Assembly: GCA_947474675.1 (NCBI GenBank)
Contig: CANJKA010000019.1
Location: 1 to 43,179 of the forward strand
Source of the DNA: Flavobacteriales bacterium
Lineage (GTDB): Bacteria > Bacteroidota > Bacteroidia > Flavobacteriales_D > Crocinitomicaceae
Direction of reading: 5' to 3'
DNA length: 43,179 nucleotides
Position 1 is the first letter of the stretch. Each line of letters begins with the position of its first letter. Below are positions 8,551 through 16,697 of this stretch, in pieces. The notes under the pieces are model-generated. The model saw nothing but the letters and a program-made list of their open reading frames with translations. It was not told the origin of the DNA and did not search any database. Both the position numbers and the translations under genes were made by a program.

Positions 8551-10689
8551 TTAATCCCCTTGGTTTGGGTCATAGTCTACAAATTGGAGATCGGTCACTT
8601 GTGTTTCACGGTAAGAAACCAATTTACCATTAGGATCAATCCCTATTTCAATTTTTACCTTACATAATTGATATTTGGATTTTGATGATCGATAGCAAGT
8701 AAAATCAATCCAATATTCCCAATATTGAATTTCCTCTTCAAAGTGATTAAATAACATTGATTCATCAATTATCATGACATGTCTATCACTGAATTCATCA
8801 TTTCCTTTATTAATTTCATTAATATCGATCGGAGTACAATTTTTTCTAGAAATGAATACTTTTACCTCCTCAGCGAAATAATTTGATGCTTCAAAAGTTT
8901 CATTTGTAACATCGTTATAATAATTTTCCATCATATAATGTACCTTACTCAATTCCATTTGTTCGACTTGAATTTTCTCTTCAATTGGAGCTTCATAATA
9001 TGTAGGCGAAGATGTTTTAAGGGATCGAGTCAATAAATGATCTATTTCTGAAAAAGGTACAGAAAAATTTACAGGACCCTCAGCCCCACAAGCAATATCA
9101 TACTTCTCAAAAATGAATACAAAGTTTTTATTTAAAAGGTAGAAATTTTTAGGGCAATAAAATTTATCATTTGGAAACGTAAAACGATCTCCAAAACCAT
9201 CCGAGTGATTTAATCCTTTTTGTTTTCTAAAACAGCTTTCCGCAAATTTCGTGAATATATCTGTATTGCTTACAAAATGTTGAATCCCTAATACTTGTGC
9301 AGTGTTTTTCTCTACTATTTTATTACTAATTTTACTCCATCCCGTACCTCCGCACTGGTAACCATACATTTCCATTTTAACTTGAACGAAATCAATAAAA
9401 GTTGTGTCAATTTTAATGACATCTTCTATTTGAGATCCGACTCTTTCTTGTCCACATTCCTCGTTAGCGAACTGTGCAGATGCGGTTAATAATCTGGAAA
9501 AAAAAGGAATACCTAATGAATCTTGATGAAACGAAGTTTTATCCTGTATAAAGGAACTCTCAATTAAGAATTCTTTTATTTCATCGTTCACCATTTTTTG
9601 ATAGGGTAATAATTCTCCACCAGATGTGTTGTAATAAGAATATTGAATAGAATAGCCATCTCCTTCACTAACTAGACCTTCATCTATAAATGTTATTGTA
9701 TTATCTTTTGAATCTTCATTAAAACTTGAAAACTTCCAAAAAGCAAAAATTCCGATTAACACCAAAAGCGATAGCCCCAAAACCCATTTTCCTTTCGACG
9801 ATTTTGGTTCTTCTTTTTTAACAATAGAAATAGCCTTTGACTCTTGAGGGATCACTTTTAATATTGGCTGAACGGGCAATTCAAATGCAAGTCTGAATTC
9901 ATCACAATTTTGGTATCGGTTATTTGCTTCCTTTTGAATCGATTTTTCAATGACTCCCCATATTTGTGCATATTCATTTCCTAAGGTTTGAGTTAAAGGA
10001 AGTAAAGGCACTTTAACAATAGAGTCATAGATTTCATATTCTGTGGTCATTCCCCTATATGGACAAACTCCAGAAAGTAATTCGTAAAAAGTGACACCCA
10101 ACGAATAAATATCACTTCGAAGATCCAATTCTTTTCCTTTTACCTGTTCTGGTGACATATAATAAACAGTTCCTACCTGAGTTCCTGTTTTTGTCAACTG
10201 ATGTTGAGTGTCTCCGACTAATTTAGCTATTCCAAAATCTAACACTTTGATTTGATCATCGGCGGTGATTATAATGTTAGATGGTTTCACATCTCTGTGC
10301 ACAATTCCATTTTGGTGTGCATAAGAAAAGGCTTCCAAAATTTGCTTCATCAACTTCTTTGCACGATCAATGCTGATTGGGGCAGACAAGTTTTTTATTA
10401 CTTCATCCAGTTCCCTTCCATCTACATATTCCATGATTAAATACAATCCATCTTCCTGCTCGATGTAATCGATCAAACCTACAATATTCGGATGTTGTAA
10501 ATGAGCCAACATAGATGCTTCGTTTTTGAAACGTTTCCGAATTTCCTCATTCTTTACCAATTCGGGTTTTAATACCTTGATAGCTACTTTTCTTTTGATG
10601 GAAACATGTTCACCTAAATATACATCCCCCATCCCTCCTTCACCAAGTAAGGAAATGATTTTATAATTTTGTATTTTATTACCTATCAT
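8551..10689 (-). CDS. Transmembrane Ser/Thr protein kinase with DUF3298 (RsiV-like) ectodomain
   Basis: 712 residues. Residues 9-270 are a complete Hanks-type kinase: Gly loop GEGGMG 16-21, Lys38, HRD 131-133, DFG 151-153, SPE 179-181. A juxtamembrane linker precedes a single TM helix at about 302-320. The ectodomain (340-555) resembles DUF4163/DUF3298, the fold of the Bacillus RsiV lysozyme receptor and of PdaC; the diagnostic stretch is 'FIFEKYDIACGAEGPV' followed by 'VPFSEID' near 525-550. It holds several Cys suited to disulfides. Residues ~580-712 look NTF2/SnoaL-like. Role by family: phosphorylates Thr/Ser in the cytoplasm in response to an extracytoplasmic signal. It is the last gene of the minus-strand run, 21 bp after the FHA gene. 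Its kinase domain is a close paralogue of the kinase at 30219-32084. The ligand is unknown; the DUF3298 call is by motif only. Confidence 0.93.
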   Translation of the reverse strand: MIGNKIQNYKIISLLGEGGMGDVYLGEHVSIKRKVAIKVLKPELVKNEEIRKRFKNEASMLAHLQHPNIVGLIDYIEQEDGLYLIMEYVDGRELDEVIKNLSAPISIDRAKKLMKQILEAFSYAHQNGIVHRDVKPSNIIITADDQIKVLDFGIAKLVGDTQHQLTKTGTQVGTVYYMSPEQVKGKELDLRSDIYSLGVTFYELLSGVCPYRGMTTEYEIYDSIVKVPLLPLTQTLGNEYAQIWGVIEKSIQKEANNRYQNCDEFRLAFELPVQPILKVIPQESKAISIVKKEEPKSSKGKWVLGLSLLVLIGIFAFWKFSSFNEDSKDNTITFIDEGLVSEGDGYSIQYSYYNTSGGELLPYQKMVNDEIKEFLIESSFIQDKTSFHQDSLGIPFFSRLLTASAQFANEECGQERVGSQIEDVIKIDTTFIDFVQVKMEMYGYQCGGTGWSKISNKIVEKNTAQVLGIQHFVSNTDIFTKFAESCFRKQKGLNHSDGFGDRFTFPNDKFYCPKNFYLLNKNFVFIFEKYDIACGAEGPVNFSVPFSEIDHLLTRSLKTSSPTYYEAPIEEKIQVEQMELSKVHYMMENYYNDVTNETFEASNYFAEEVKVFISRKNCTPIDINEINKGNDEFSDRHVMIIDESMLFNHFEEEIQYWEYWIDFTCYRSSKSKYQLCKVKIEIGIDPNGKLVSYRETQVTDLQFVDYDPNQGD

Positions 10690-10710
10690 CTTTTAGTTGT
10701 TAAAAAGGTA

Positions 10711-11310
10711 TTAACCATGGTTTGCAATTGCTATTAATATAAGAGTCCACCATAGAATTACAACACTAGATAAAATAACACCTATGATGGCACATACTTT
10801 TCCCGCTTTAGCTACATTCGCAGAACTAGGATCGTATGCCTGTGGATTCATGTAATATAACTTCAAGCCTTTGTTTGAATTTGAAATCCCAATAATTCCT
10901 AGAATCAAGCCGATTAAAGCTCCTGTAGTGAAAATAATACTCAAAATACCCAAAACTAAAGCTCCATTGGCTAATGGAACGGGTATTACTTTTCTTTCGT
11001 TTTGATGCGTCAAATTAGATTCCTGAGAATTTCCTTCATGTTGAATAGTCGTTTTTTCTGCATGTGCATTCCCATTTATGTAATTCATCCAAGGAACTAA
11101 AACATTACCCACTTTTAGGATGTCATGTTTATCCAATTTTACAGTTCCGTAGATTCTATTTCCATTTATAAAAGTTCCATTACTAGAATCATTATCAGTC
11201 AAAGTAAAATTTCCCTCGTTCTCATTTATACAGGCATGATTTCGAGAGACCGTTTGATCTTGAAGTACGATTTCATTATCTATGCTTCTCCCTATTCTTA
11301 TTGTTTCCAT
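10711..11310 (-). CDS. FHA domain protein with C-terminal two-helix membrane domain (DUF4190-like)
   Basis: 199 residues. The FHA domain at 1-75 shows the phospho-Thr pocket: Gly-Arg at 7-8, Ser-Arg-Asn-His at 22-25 and 'SSNGTFING' at 42-50. A polar linker (80-110) leads to two hydrophobic hairpins (about 115-143 and 170-196) with the 'LANGALVLGILSII' start typical of the small DUF4190-type membrane domain. The FHA domain should face the cytoplasm and bind phosphorylated partners, tethering them to the membrane. It lies between the FHA-ABC transporter gene (67 bp upstream) and the DUF3298 kinase gene (21 bp downstream). Confidence 0.88.
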   Translation of the reverse strand: METIRIGRSIDNEIVLQDQTVSRNHACINENEGNFTLTDNDSSNGTFINGNRIYGTVKLDKHDILKVGNVLVPWMNYINGNAHAEKTTIQHEGNSQESNLTHQNERKVIPVPLANGALVLGILSIIFTTGALIGLILGIIGISNSNKGLKLYYMNPQAYDPSSANVAKAGKVCAIIGVILSSVVILWWTLILIAIANHG

Positions 11311-11377
11311 CTTTTCTTTCTTACTTTCTTTTAGAGTTCTATCTAAAAATATTTTATGAATTTCTATATCCCATTAT

Positions 11378-13708
11378 TTATTTTATTCTAATTGAATCTT
11401 TCTTCTTCAATGAATAATAAATACCAATAAAACAAATACCTGCAATTATAGTAATCGCTATTTCATCTAAGGATAGTTTAAAAGCCCAATCTCCAAATCT
11501 ATCAGAATATGATTTATGAAAACTACCCTTCAATTGATCGATTGCTTTTGCTGTTACATGTAGCGTCCCGTATCTATTTTCTGGGGCAGGTAGCTCTATG
11601 GAAATGTTTTCTTGTAGAATACTAAAGCCTTCAGTACCCCATCTGGATAGAGTGAAATAGCTCAATATTTCCACCGCTTGGTTTTCTATTTTCGCAACGA
11701 TTCCGGCCAACATTATTTGAGGAATTAATGCGATGGGAACTAAGGTCATTACCTTTTCAGTTGTAGACACTATCGAAGAAAGGAATAGCCCGAAAAGAGT
11801 AGAAGCAATGGACAAGCATAGCATCCAACAAAAAGTTCCTCCTGGATTGTTCCAATTTGGATGGGTAGAAGAGAAATTAATTGAAATGATTAGCGTGAAT
11901 AATAATGATTGAAATGCAGCGAATATACTGAGTACAGTTATTTTCGACAGTACATAAGCAAAAATCCCTTGGTTAAACATTCTTTCCCGTTTATAAATAG
12001 AAGCTTCACCTACAATTTCTCTCGCTGCATTGTTTGTACCAAACCAAACAGCACAGACGGCCATCAAAAAAGGTACAGCTTGCGAAATCTCACTAAAAAT
12101 TAAGCAAATCAATCCAGCAATAATTGGGGCTTGCCCTATCATAATTGCTGTATTGGTGGCATCATTTAATTTTATATTTAAGTAACGAATTGTGAGCCAC
12201 CAAAATTGAGAGAAAAAATTAATAGGGCTTAAGTTTCTCATCTTCTGGGGAACACCTTGTTTCACCTCCTCTTTTAAAGTGTTGTTTTGATGTGCTTCTA
12301 TCCAGTTTTTAGCCTTCGGCAATACTAATTGAGCATATACTTTAACTGTGTCACTTACTTTGAAATAATCAAGATAGGTCTTTGTTCCACCTTGGTATAC
12401 TTTATGACCTCCTTCAGCCATAAAAATCACATGGTCCATGTAATTTAAATCCTCTGGTTTGTGAGTCACCATAATAACTGTTGTCCCTTTATTCGCAAGT
12501 TTTTTAAGAATTCCTAAAAACTCTTCAATTGTCTGAGGATCTAAAGGAGATGTTGGTTCATCTAAAAAAAGAATTAGGGGGTCTGTCAAGATTTCAACCG
12601 CAATAGAAACTCTTTTACGTTGACCTCCACTTATTTTTCCTACTAAATTATTACGAATGTGCTTGATATTTAATTCTTCTAAGACTTGTTCTATTTTCTC
12701 ACGAATAGCAGTAGAACTAGCGTTCTCTAAACGTAATTTTGCAGCATAAAACAAAGATTGCTCTACTGTTAATTCTTTGTGGACAATATCATCCTGAGGC
12801 ACATAGCCAATGTGAGTTTTAATGTAGTCAAAATTTTCCATTAAATTTAAACCACTGATGTAAACATTTCCTGAAGAAGGAGGTGCGTCTCCATTCAAAG
12901 CCTTTAATAAAGTTGACTTTCCACAACCTGAAGGCCCCATTACTGCTGTCAATGATTTGGAAGGAATTTCAAAAGAAGTTTCATTCAAGCCTACATTTCC
13001 ACCCTTGAATCTTTTCGTTATTTTTACAGCTCTAATAGCAACTTCTTGCGATAAATCTTGTGCTTTTCCACGTAAACTTAATTTAAATCGCCCGATGATA
13101 ATCACATCTGATTCCACCACTTTTTCCGATCCAGAAATCCTTTTCCCATTTAAAAAGGTCCCGTTTAAAGATCCTAAATCGGTTAAAACATAACTATTCC
13201 CTCCTTTAGATTCAATCGTTGCATGAATTTTACTAACAACTGAATTATCTAACCAAACGTCATTATCACTATTTCTACCTATTGTAATTTTCGATTTATT
13301 CTTGAACTTACTAATGATATCAGTTTCATTCAAATTATTCGAATTATTCGATGTTGGATTTGAGGAATTTGATTTTTTTATTGGTTCATATTGATCAGGA
13401 TTAAATACTAATTTTAAAACATTGGGTCCTGAAAATTCAATAGTATCTCTTGATGTCACTAGATACTGAATCCCATTTTCTAATTTATTACCATTAACGT
13501 ATGTTCCATTTGTACTCCCTAGATCTACAATGTATAGATTATTGTTATTGTCATAGATCAATTGGGCATGTTGCGAGGAAATATTAGCTTGATCTGGAAA
13601 GGAAATATCACAATTTTTCGACCTACCTAATATTACTGTAGTAGCCGAATTTGGCGTGAACGAAATTTTTCGGGCTAAATTATTTCCTATTACAAATCCT
13701 ATTTTCAT
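11378..13708 (-). CDS. FHA-FHA-ABC transporter (ABCG/Rv1747-like half-transporter)
   Basis: 776 residues. First FHA about 1-100 (Gly-Arg 28-29, 'SSQH' 44-47, 'STNGTYVNG' 65-73). Second FHA about 135-212 (Gly-Arg 144-145, 'LNGTFLNG' 181-188). The ATPase spans 225-445: Walker A GPSGCGKS 258-265, signature SGGQRKR near 360, Walker B 'LILFLDE' 378-384, H-loop His416. An ABC2-type membrane domain with about six helices follows from ~505. This is the domain order of Mycobacterium tuberculosis Rv1747, an exporter regulated through its FHA domains by the kinase PknF (established knowledge). By analogy, phosphorylation by the neighbouring kinases may gate this exporter; the substrate is unknown. The gene is 7 bp downstream of the LEA2-like gene and probably cotranscribed. 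Confidence 0.93.
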   Translation of the reverse strand: MKIGFVIGNNLARKISFTPNSATTVILGRSKNCDISFPDQANISSQHAQLIYDNNNNLYIVDLGSTNGTYVNGNKLENGIQYLVTSRDTIEFSGPNVLKLVFNPDQYEPIKKSNSSNPTSNNSNNLNETDIISKFKNKSKITIGRNSDNDVWLDNSVVSKIHATIESKGGNSYVLTDLGSLNGTFLNGKRISGSEKVVESDVIIIGRFKLSLRGKAQDLSQEVAIRAVKITKRFKGGNVGLNETSFEIPSKSLTAVMGPSGCGKSTLLKALNGDAPPSSGNVYISGLNLMENFDYIKTHIGYVPQDDIVHKELTVEQSLFYAAKLRLENASSTAIREKIEQVLEELNIKHIRNNLVGKISGGQRKRVSIAVEILTDPLILFLDEPTSPLDPQTIEEFLGILKKLANKGTTVIMVTHKPEDLNYMDHVIFMAEGGHKVYQGGTKTYLDYFKVSDTVKVYAQLVLPKAKNWIEAHQNNTLKEEVKQGVPQKMRNLSPINFFSQFWWLTIRYLNIKLNDATNTAIMIGQAPIIAGLICLIFSEISQAVPFLMAVCAVWFGTNNAAREIVGEASIYKRERMFNQGIFAYVLSKITVLSIFAAFQSLLFTLIISINFSSTHPNWNNPGGTFCWMLCLSIASTLFGLFLSSIVSTTEKVMTLVPIALIPQIMLAGIVAKIENQAVEILSYFTLSRWGTEGFSILQENISIELPAPENRYGTLHVTAKAIDQLKGSFHKSYSDRFGDWAFKLSLDEIAITIIAGICFIGIYYSLKKKDSIRIK

Positions 13709-13715
13709 AGTCGTT

Positions 13716-14627
13716 TCATTTTTTTATTGTATCATCCAACAGAACGATCTCTTTTGTTAAAGGATTCACTCTAAAATGCTGTTTTAATGGAATTTCGATT
13801 TCTCTACCTTCCAATATTACTGTGACAATTCCACTTAAATGGTAATCAAAACTCCCCCCTTTTAAAATTTTGGACAAACCACTTAATGCAGAAGTAAAGT
13901 TGTTTACATTTACTTCACTAGTAATTATTTCGCTACAGTTTTCACATATTTTTTTCTCGACATTAACTCTCATCTCCGAAACTTTCTCTTTCTTCAATTC
14001 ATCCGAATAAATATCTAATTTCATTTCTTTTAGTACAATATCAAAGGGGAATTTGTTTTTTAGTTGAAATTCTAGCATCAACTGAGTTGACGATAATGAT
14101 ATTTTTTTTAATGTGACATTCTTAACTACTAATCCATCATCACTCATTGATTGGCGAACCATTACATCAATCAGTTCCTTTGTTTTCATCCAAATCGTTA
14201 TGGATTTTTTAGTTTTTATTTTCAAAAATGAAAAAAGTCCTTCTAGCTCTACTCTTATTTGGATAGAGTCTTTTGTTAGGATCGATTTTAAATCATTCTT
14301 AAAGGAATCTAAATAACAATCTGCTTGTAGATTGAAAAGAGTTAATTCTTTTTTATTGAAGCGAAAAGATTCTTTGTGTGCTCCACTGGAAATAATCCGA
14401 TTATTATAATGTATATTGAGATGAATATCCTTTCCTATAAAAGAAAACCAATTGCTATTTTGAATTTGTAGATTCACATCCATTTTTAATTCTCCATTTT
14501 CAAAGTCATTCAATTTTATGGACTCGATTCCATAGAAAGTAGGTAAAGAAATAGTTTGAGCCATAAGAAAGCTTATCACTAAAAAAGTGACAATAACCAA
14601 TCCTGTTTTTTTAAACCTCTCTTTCAT
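13716..14627 (-). CDS. Predicted exported LEA type 2-like protein
   Basis: 303 residues. The N-terminus 'MKERFKKTGLVIVTFLVISFLMAQ' is a signal peptide or membrane anchor. The mature part holds two similar beta-rich modules. Each carries the 'v.lqv.N...f......l...i.y' pattern typical of LEA2/WHy domains ('VNLQIQNSNWFSFIGKDIHL' near 50-70 and 'LEFQLKNKFPFDIVLKEM' near 185-202). A CxxC (Cys-Glu-Asn-Cys, near 228-231) sits between strands. In bacteria such domains are extracytoplasmic and of unclear role. Gaps of 7 and 10 bp link it to the FHA-ABC and FHA-M48 genes, suggesting it works at the periplasmic face of that membrane complex. The LEA2 call is moderate. Confidence 0.72.
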   Translation of the reverse strand: MKERFKKTGLVIVTFLVISFLMAQTISLPTFYGIESIKLNDFENGELKMDVNLQIQNSNWFSFIGKDIHLNIHYNNRIISSGAHKESFRFNKKELTLFNLQADCYLDSFKNDLKSILTKDSIQIRVELEGLFSFLKIKTKKSITIWMKTKELIDVMVRQSMSDDGLVVKNVTLKKISLSSTQLMLEFQLKNKFPFDIVLKEMKLDIYSDELKKEKVSEMRVNVEKKICENCSEIITSEVNVNNFTSALSGLSKILKGGSFDYHLSGIVTVILEGREIEIPLKQHFRVNPLTKEIVLLDDTIKK

Positions 14628-14637
14628 CTCTTTTTTC

Positions 14638-15882
14638 TTAATTAGATGAATCGCAATTAAAGCCGTAATTGTTTAATATGTGATTATTTGAACAATTAGC
14701 TCTTTTTTCTGAATAAGGATGGGAACGAAGCAGATTCTCTAAGACATTGTAATCTCCTTCACTAGACTCTTCTTTCATTCGTCTCCATAATTTGCTATTA
14801 GCACATCCATTGTAACCCGCAGCAATTACAAGGTCAATTCCTGTTAAGTCACAATGAGTTTCTTTTTTTTGACCGAATGGGATTGTCAGCATTTGACTCA
14901 AAGCGGCACCCTGAGACGATAATATTTTTTCTTTTTGAAGGAATTGTTTGATATGTCCCAATTCATTGTGATTAATTTCATGCCCTATCACACATGCCAG
15001 TTCATCATTTGACAAACAAAAAGCATACATTCGTGTGGTTATAAATATTTTTGCCCCAGCAGTAAAAGCATTCAATTCCTCTGACTCAATTAGATAAATA
15101 GCATAATGATACCCTTTTTTATCTTTTATTTTGGATACCAATAAACTCAAGATAGCTCTTAGATTTTCAATTTTATTTCCCGAATCAATGAATGAATATT
15201 TGGCTTTACAATCAGCTAATAATTGTTCACCTACTTCTTCTTCTTTTTGGATACTAACTTCTCCACCAATTGCATTAGTCATTGTATTATCAATTGTTTC
15301 CAGTACCCCTACAACTTTTGTTGTTCCTAAATCATTTTCATCATCCAAACATGAGAAATCGTAGGTGATTTTTTTGCTAGGGTTATTTTTTCGCTCTTCC
15401 TCTGTTACAGCTACAGGTTGATCAACTGTCTCATTTGGTTTTTCAGGATCAATAGCAACCGGTTTTGGAGTCGTAAAAGCATATTCATTAACGAAATAAA
15501 AAACAGATAATAAACTTAAAATGATAAATACAGTGATCCCAACTAGTTTGAAAGAACTTCTAATTTTATTTACTGGCTGTAAAGCTGATATAGTTGAATT
15601 TACTGTTGTAAAAGAACCTGTTGCCCTCTGATCAAAAGTGCTACTTTGCCAATCAATTGAATCACTTAATCCGGCACAAACTTTATCGTTTTTAGATAAT
15701 TGAACCGATCCGATAATACGTTTTCCATTTACAAAAGTCCCATTTACAGATTCTAGATCGGTAAGAAAAACATTTCCTTCTCCATCAAAGAAAATTTCTA
15801 AGTGATTCCTGGAAACGGAATTATGATCCAATACAATATCGTTGTCATTGGCTCTTCCTACTTTAATCGTTTTAAAATTCAT
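14638..15882 (-). CDS. FHA-transmembrane-M48 metalloprotease fusion
   Basis: 414 residues. FHA domain 1-75 (Gly-Arg 9-10, Ser-Arg-Asn-His 24-27, 'VNGTFVNG' 46-53). A linker precedes one TM helix at about 112-131. The C-terminal region is an M48-type (Oma1/BepA-like) zinc peptidase: HEINH at 301-305 gives the two His ligands and the catalytic Glu, and E341-x3-D345 fits the third-ligand motif. An FHA domain inside and a protease outside gives a topology in which phospho-Thr binding could recruit or switch proteolysis across the membrane. M48 enzymes often perform envelope quality control. The start ATG overlaps the stop of the upstream soluble kinase by 4 bp (ATGA), a strong sign of cotranslation. 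The substrate is unknown. Confidence 0.92.
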   Translation of the reverse strand: MNFKTIKVGRANDNDIVLDHNSVSRNHLEIFFDGEGNVFLTDLESVNGTFVNGKRIIGSVQLSKNDKVCAGLSDSIDWQSSTFDQRATGSFTTVNSTISALQPVNKIRSSFKLVGITVFIILSLLSVFYFVNEYAFTTPKPVAIDPEKPNETVDQPVAVTEEERKNNPSKKITYDFSCLDDENDLGTTKVVGVLETIDNTMTNAIGGEVSIQKEEEVGEQLLADCKAKYSFIDSGNKIENLRAILSLLVSKIKDKKGYHYAIYLIESEELNAFTAGAKIFITTRMYAFCLSNDELACVIGHEINHNELGHIKQFLQKEKILSSQGAALSQMLTIPFGQKKETHCDLTGIDLVIAAGYNGCANSKLWRRMKEESSEGDYNVLENLLRSHPYSEKRANCSNNHILNNYGFNCDSSN

Positions 15883-16697
15883 ATAAATTGTAGTAAGTCG
15901 ATTTGAAATTCTTCACAAGTTTGATACCTGTCTTTAGGTTCCTTTTTAGTTGCCTTGTTAATGATCTGATTGATTTTATCTTGATGGACCAGATCAAATG
16001 AATAAGGGACCTTGACATAAGGAATTTTATGATTTTTTATAGCTTCAAACATCTCTTCTCTTGTCTCGTAATTAGAGAAAGGTAGTTTTCCTGTTACCAT
16101 TTCATATAAAGTAATTCCTAATGAATAAATATCAGATCTATAATCAATATTTTTCCCTGTTATCTGTTCAGGGCTCATATAAGATGGACTTCCCATTACT
16201 GTTTCAAGCTTTGATTGACCAGAATCATGTGAAATACCGAAATCGATTACTTTTATTGTATTCTCATTTGAAAGCATGATATTGGATGGTTTGATGTCTA
16301 GATGAATCAAACCTTTATCATGAACGTATGCGATTGCGCTTAAAACTTCGTTTAAAAACAATGCAATATTTTGAATAGGAATCGGCCCAGTAACAGTAGA
16401 AATGTGTTCACTTAAATTTTTACCTTCCACATACTCCATGATTAAATAATGAGACTCATCTTTTTTGATAAAATCTTTTAATTTCACAATATTTGGATGA
16501 TTCAAATACAAGTATTGGTTAGCTTCTTCAAGAAATTTTTGACGTACAAAATCACTTTTAAAAAAACTAGATTTTAATTCCTTTATTGCCACAGGTGACC
16601 CGTCATTTAGGTCTACACCCAAATAAATGTCTGCTGTACCACCAGAGTTCAGTGGCTGAATAATTTGTATGTGATTTATTCTCTTCACTTTTCGCAA
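15879..16697 (-). CDS. Soluble Hanks-type Ser/Thr protein kinase with HLD catalytic loop
   Basis: 272 residues, only a kinase domain, no TM helix. The Gly loop region is 'LNSGGTADIYLG' (17-28), with Lys39 ('VAIKEL'), the catalytic loop 'HLDIKPSN' (132-139), DFG at 152-154 and 'MSPEQ' at 174-178. The Arg of HRD is Leu, so this is a non-RD kinase; such kinases usually do not depend on activation-loop phosphorylation. Catalytic Asp134 is kept, so activity is expected. The gene overlaps the phosphatase gene upstream by 13 bp and the FHA-M48 gene downstream by 4 bp, so kinase, phosphatase and protease form a tightly coupled set. Confidence 0.92.
   Translation of the reverse strand: MRKVKRINHIQIIQPLNSGGTADIYLGVDLNDGSPVAIKELKSSFFKSDFVRQKFLEEANQYLYLNHPNIVKLKDFIKKDESHYLIMEYVEGKNLSEHISTVTGPIPIQNIALFLNEVLSAIAYVHDKGLIHLDIKPSNIMLSNENTIKVIDFGISHDSGQSKLETVMGSPSYMSPEQITGKNIDYRSDIYSLGITLYEMVTGKLPFSNYETREEMFEAIKNHKIPYVKVPYSFDLVHQDKINQIINKATKKEPKDRYQTCEEFQIDLLQFI

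Noticed and set aside
8482..8667. Short plus-strand frame near the end of the kinase gene
   Set aside because: It overlaps the antisense 3' end of a clear kinase gene, has no recognisable protein features and no promoter.
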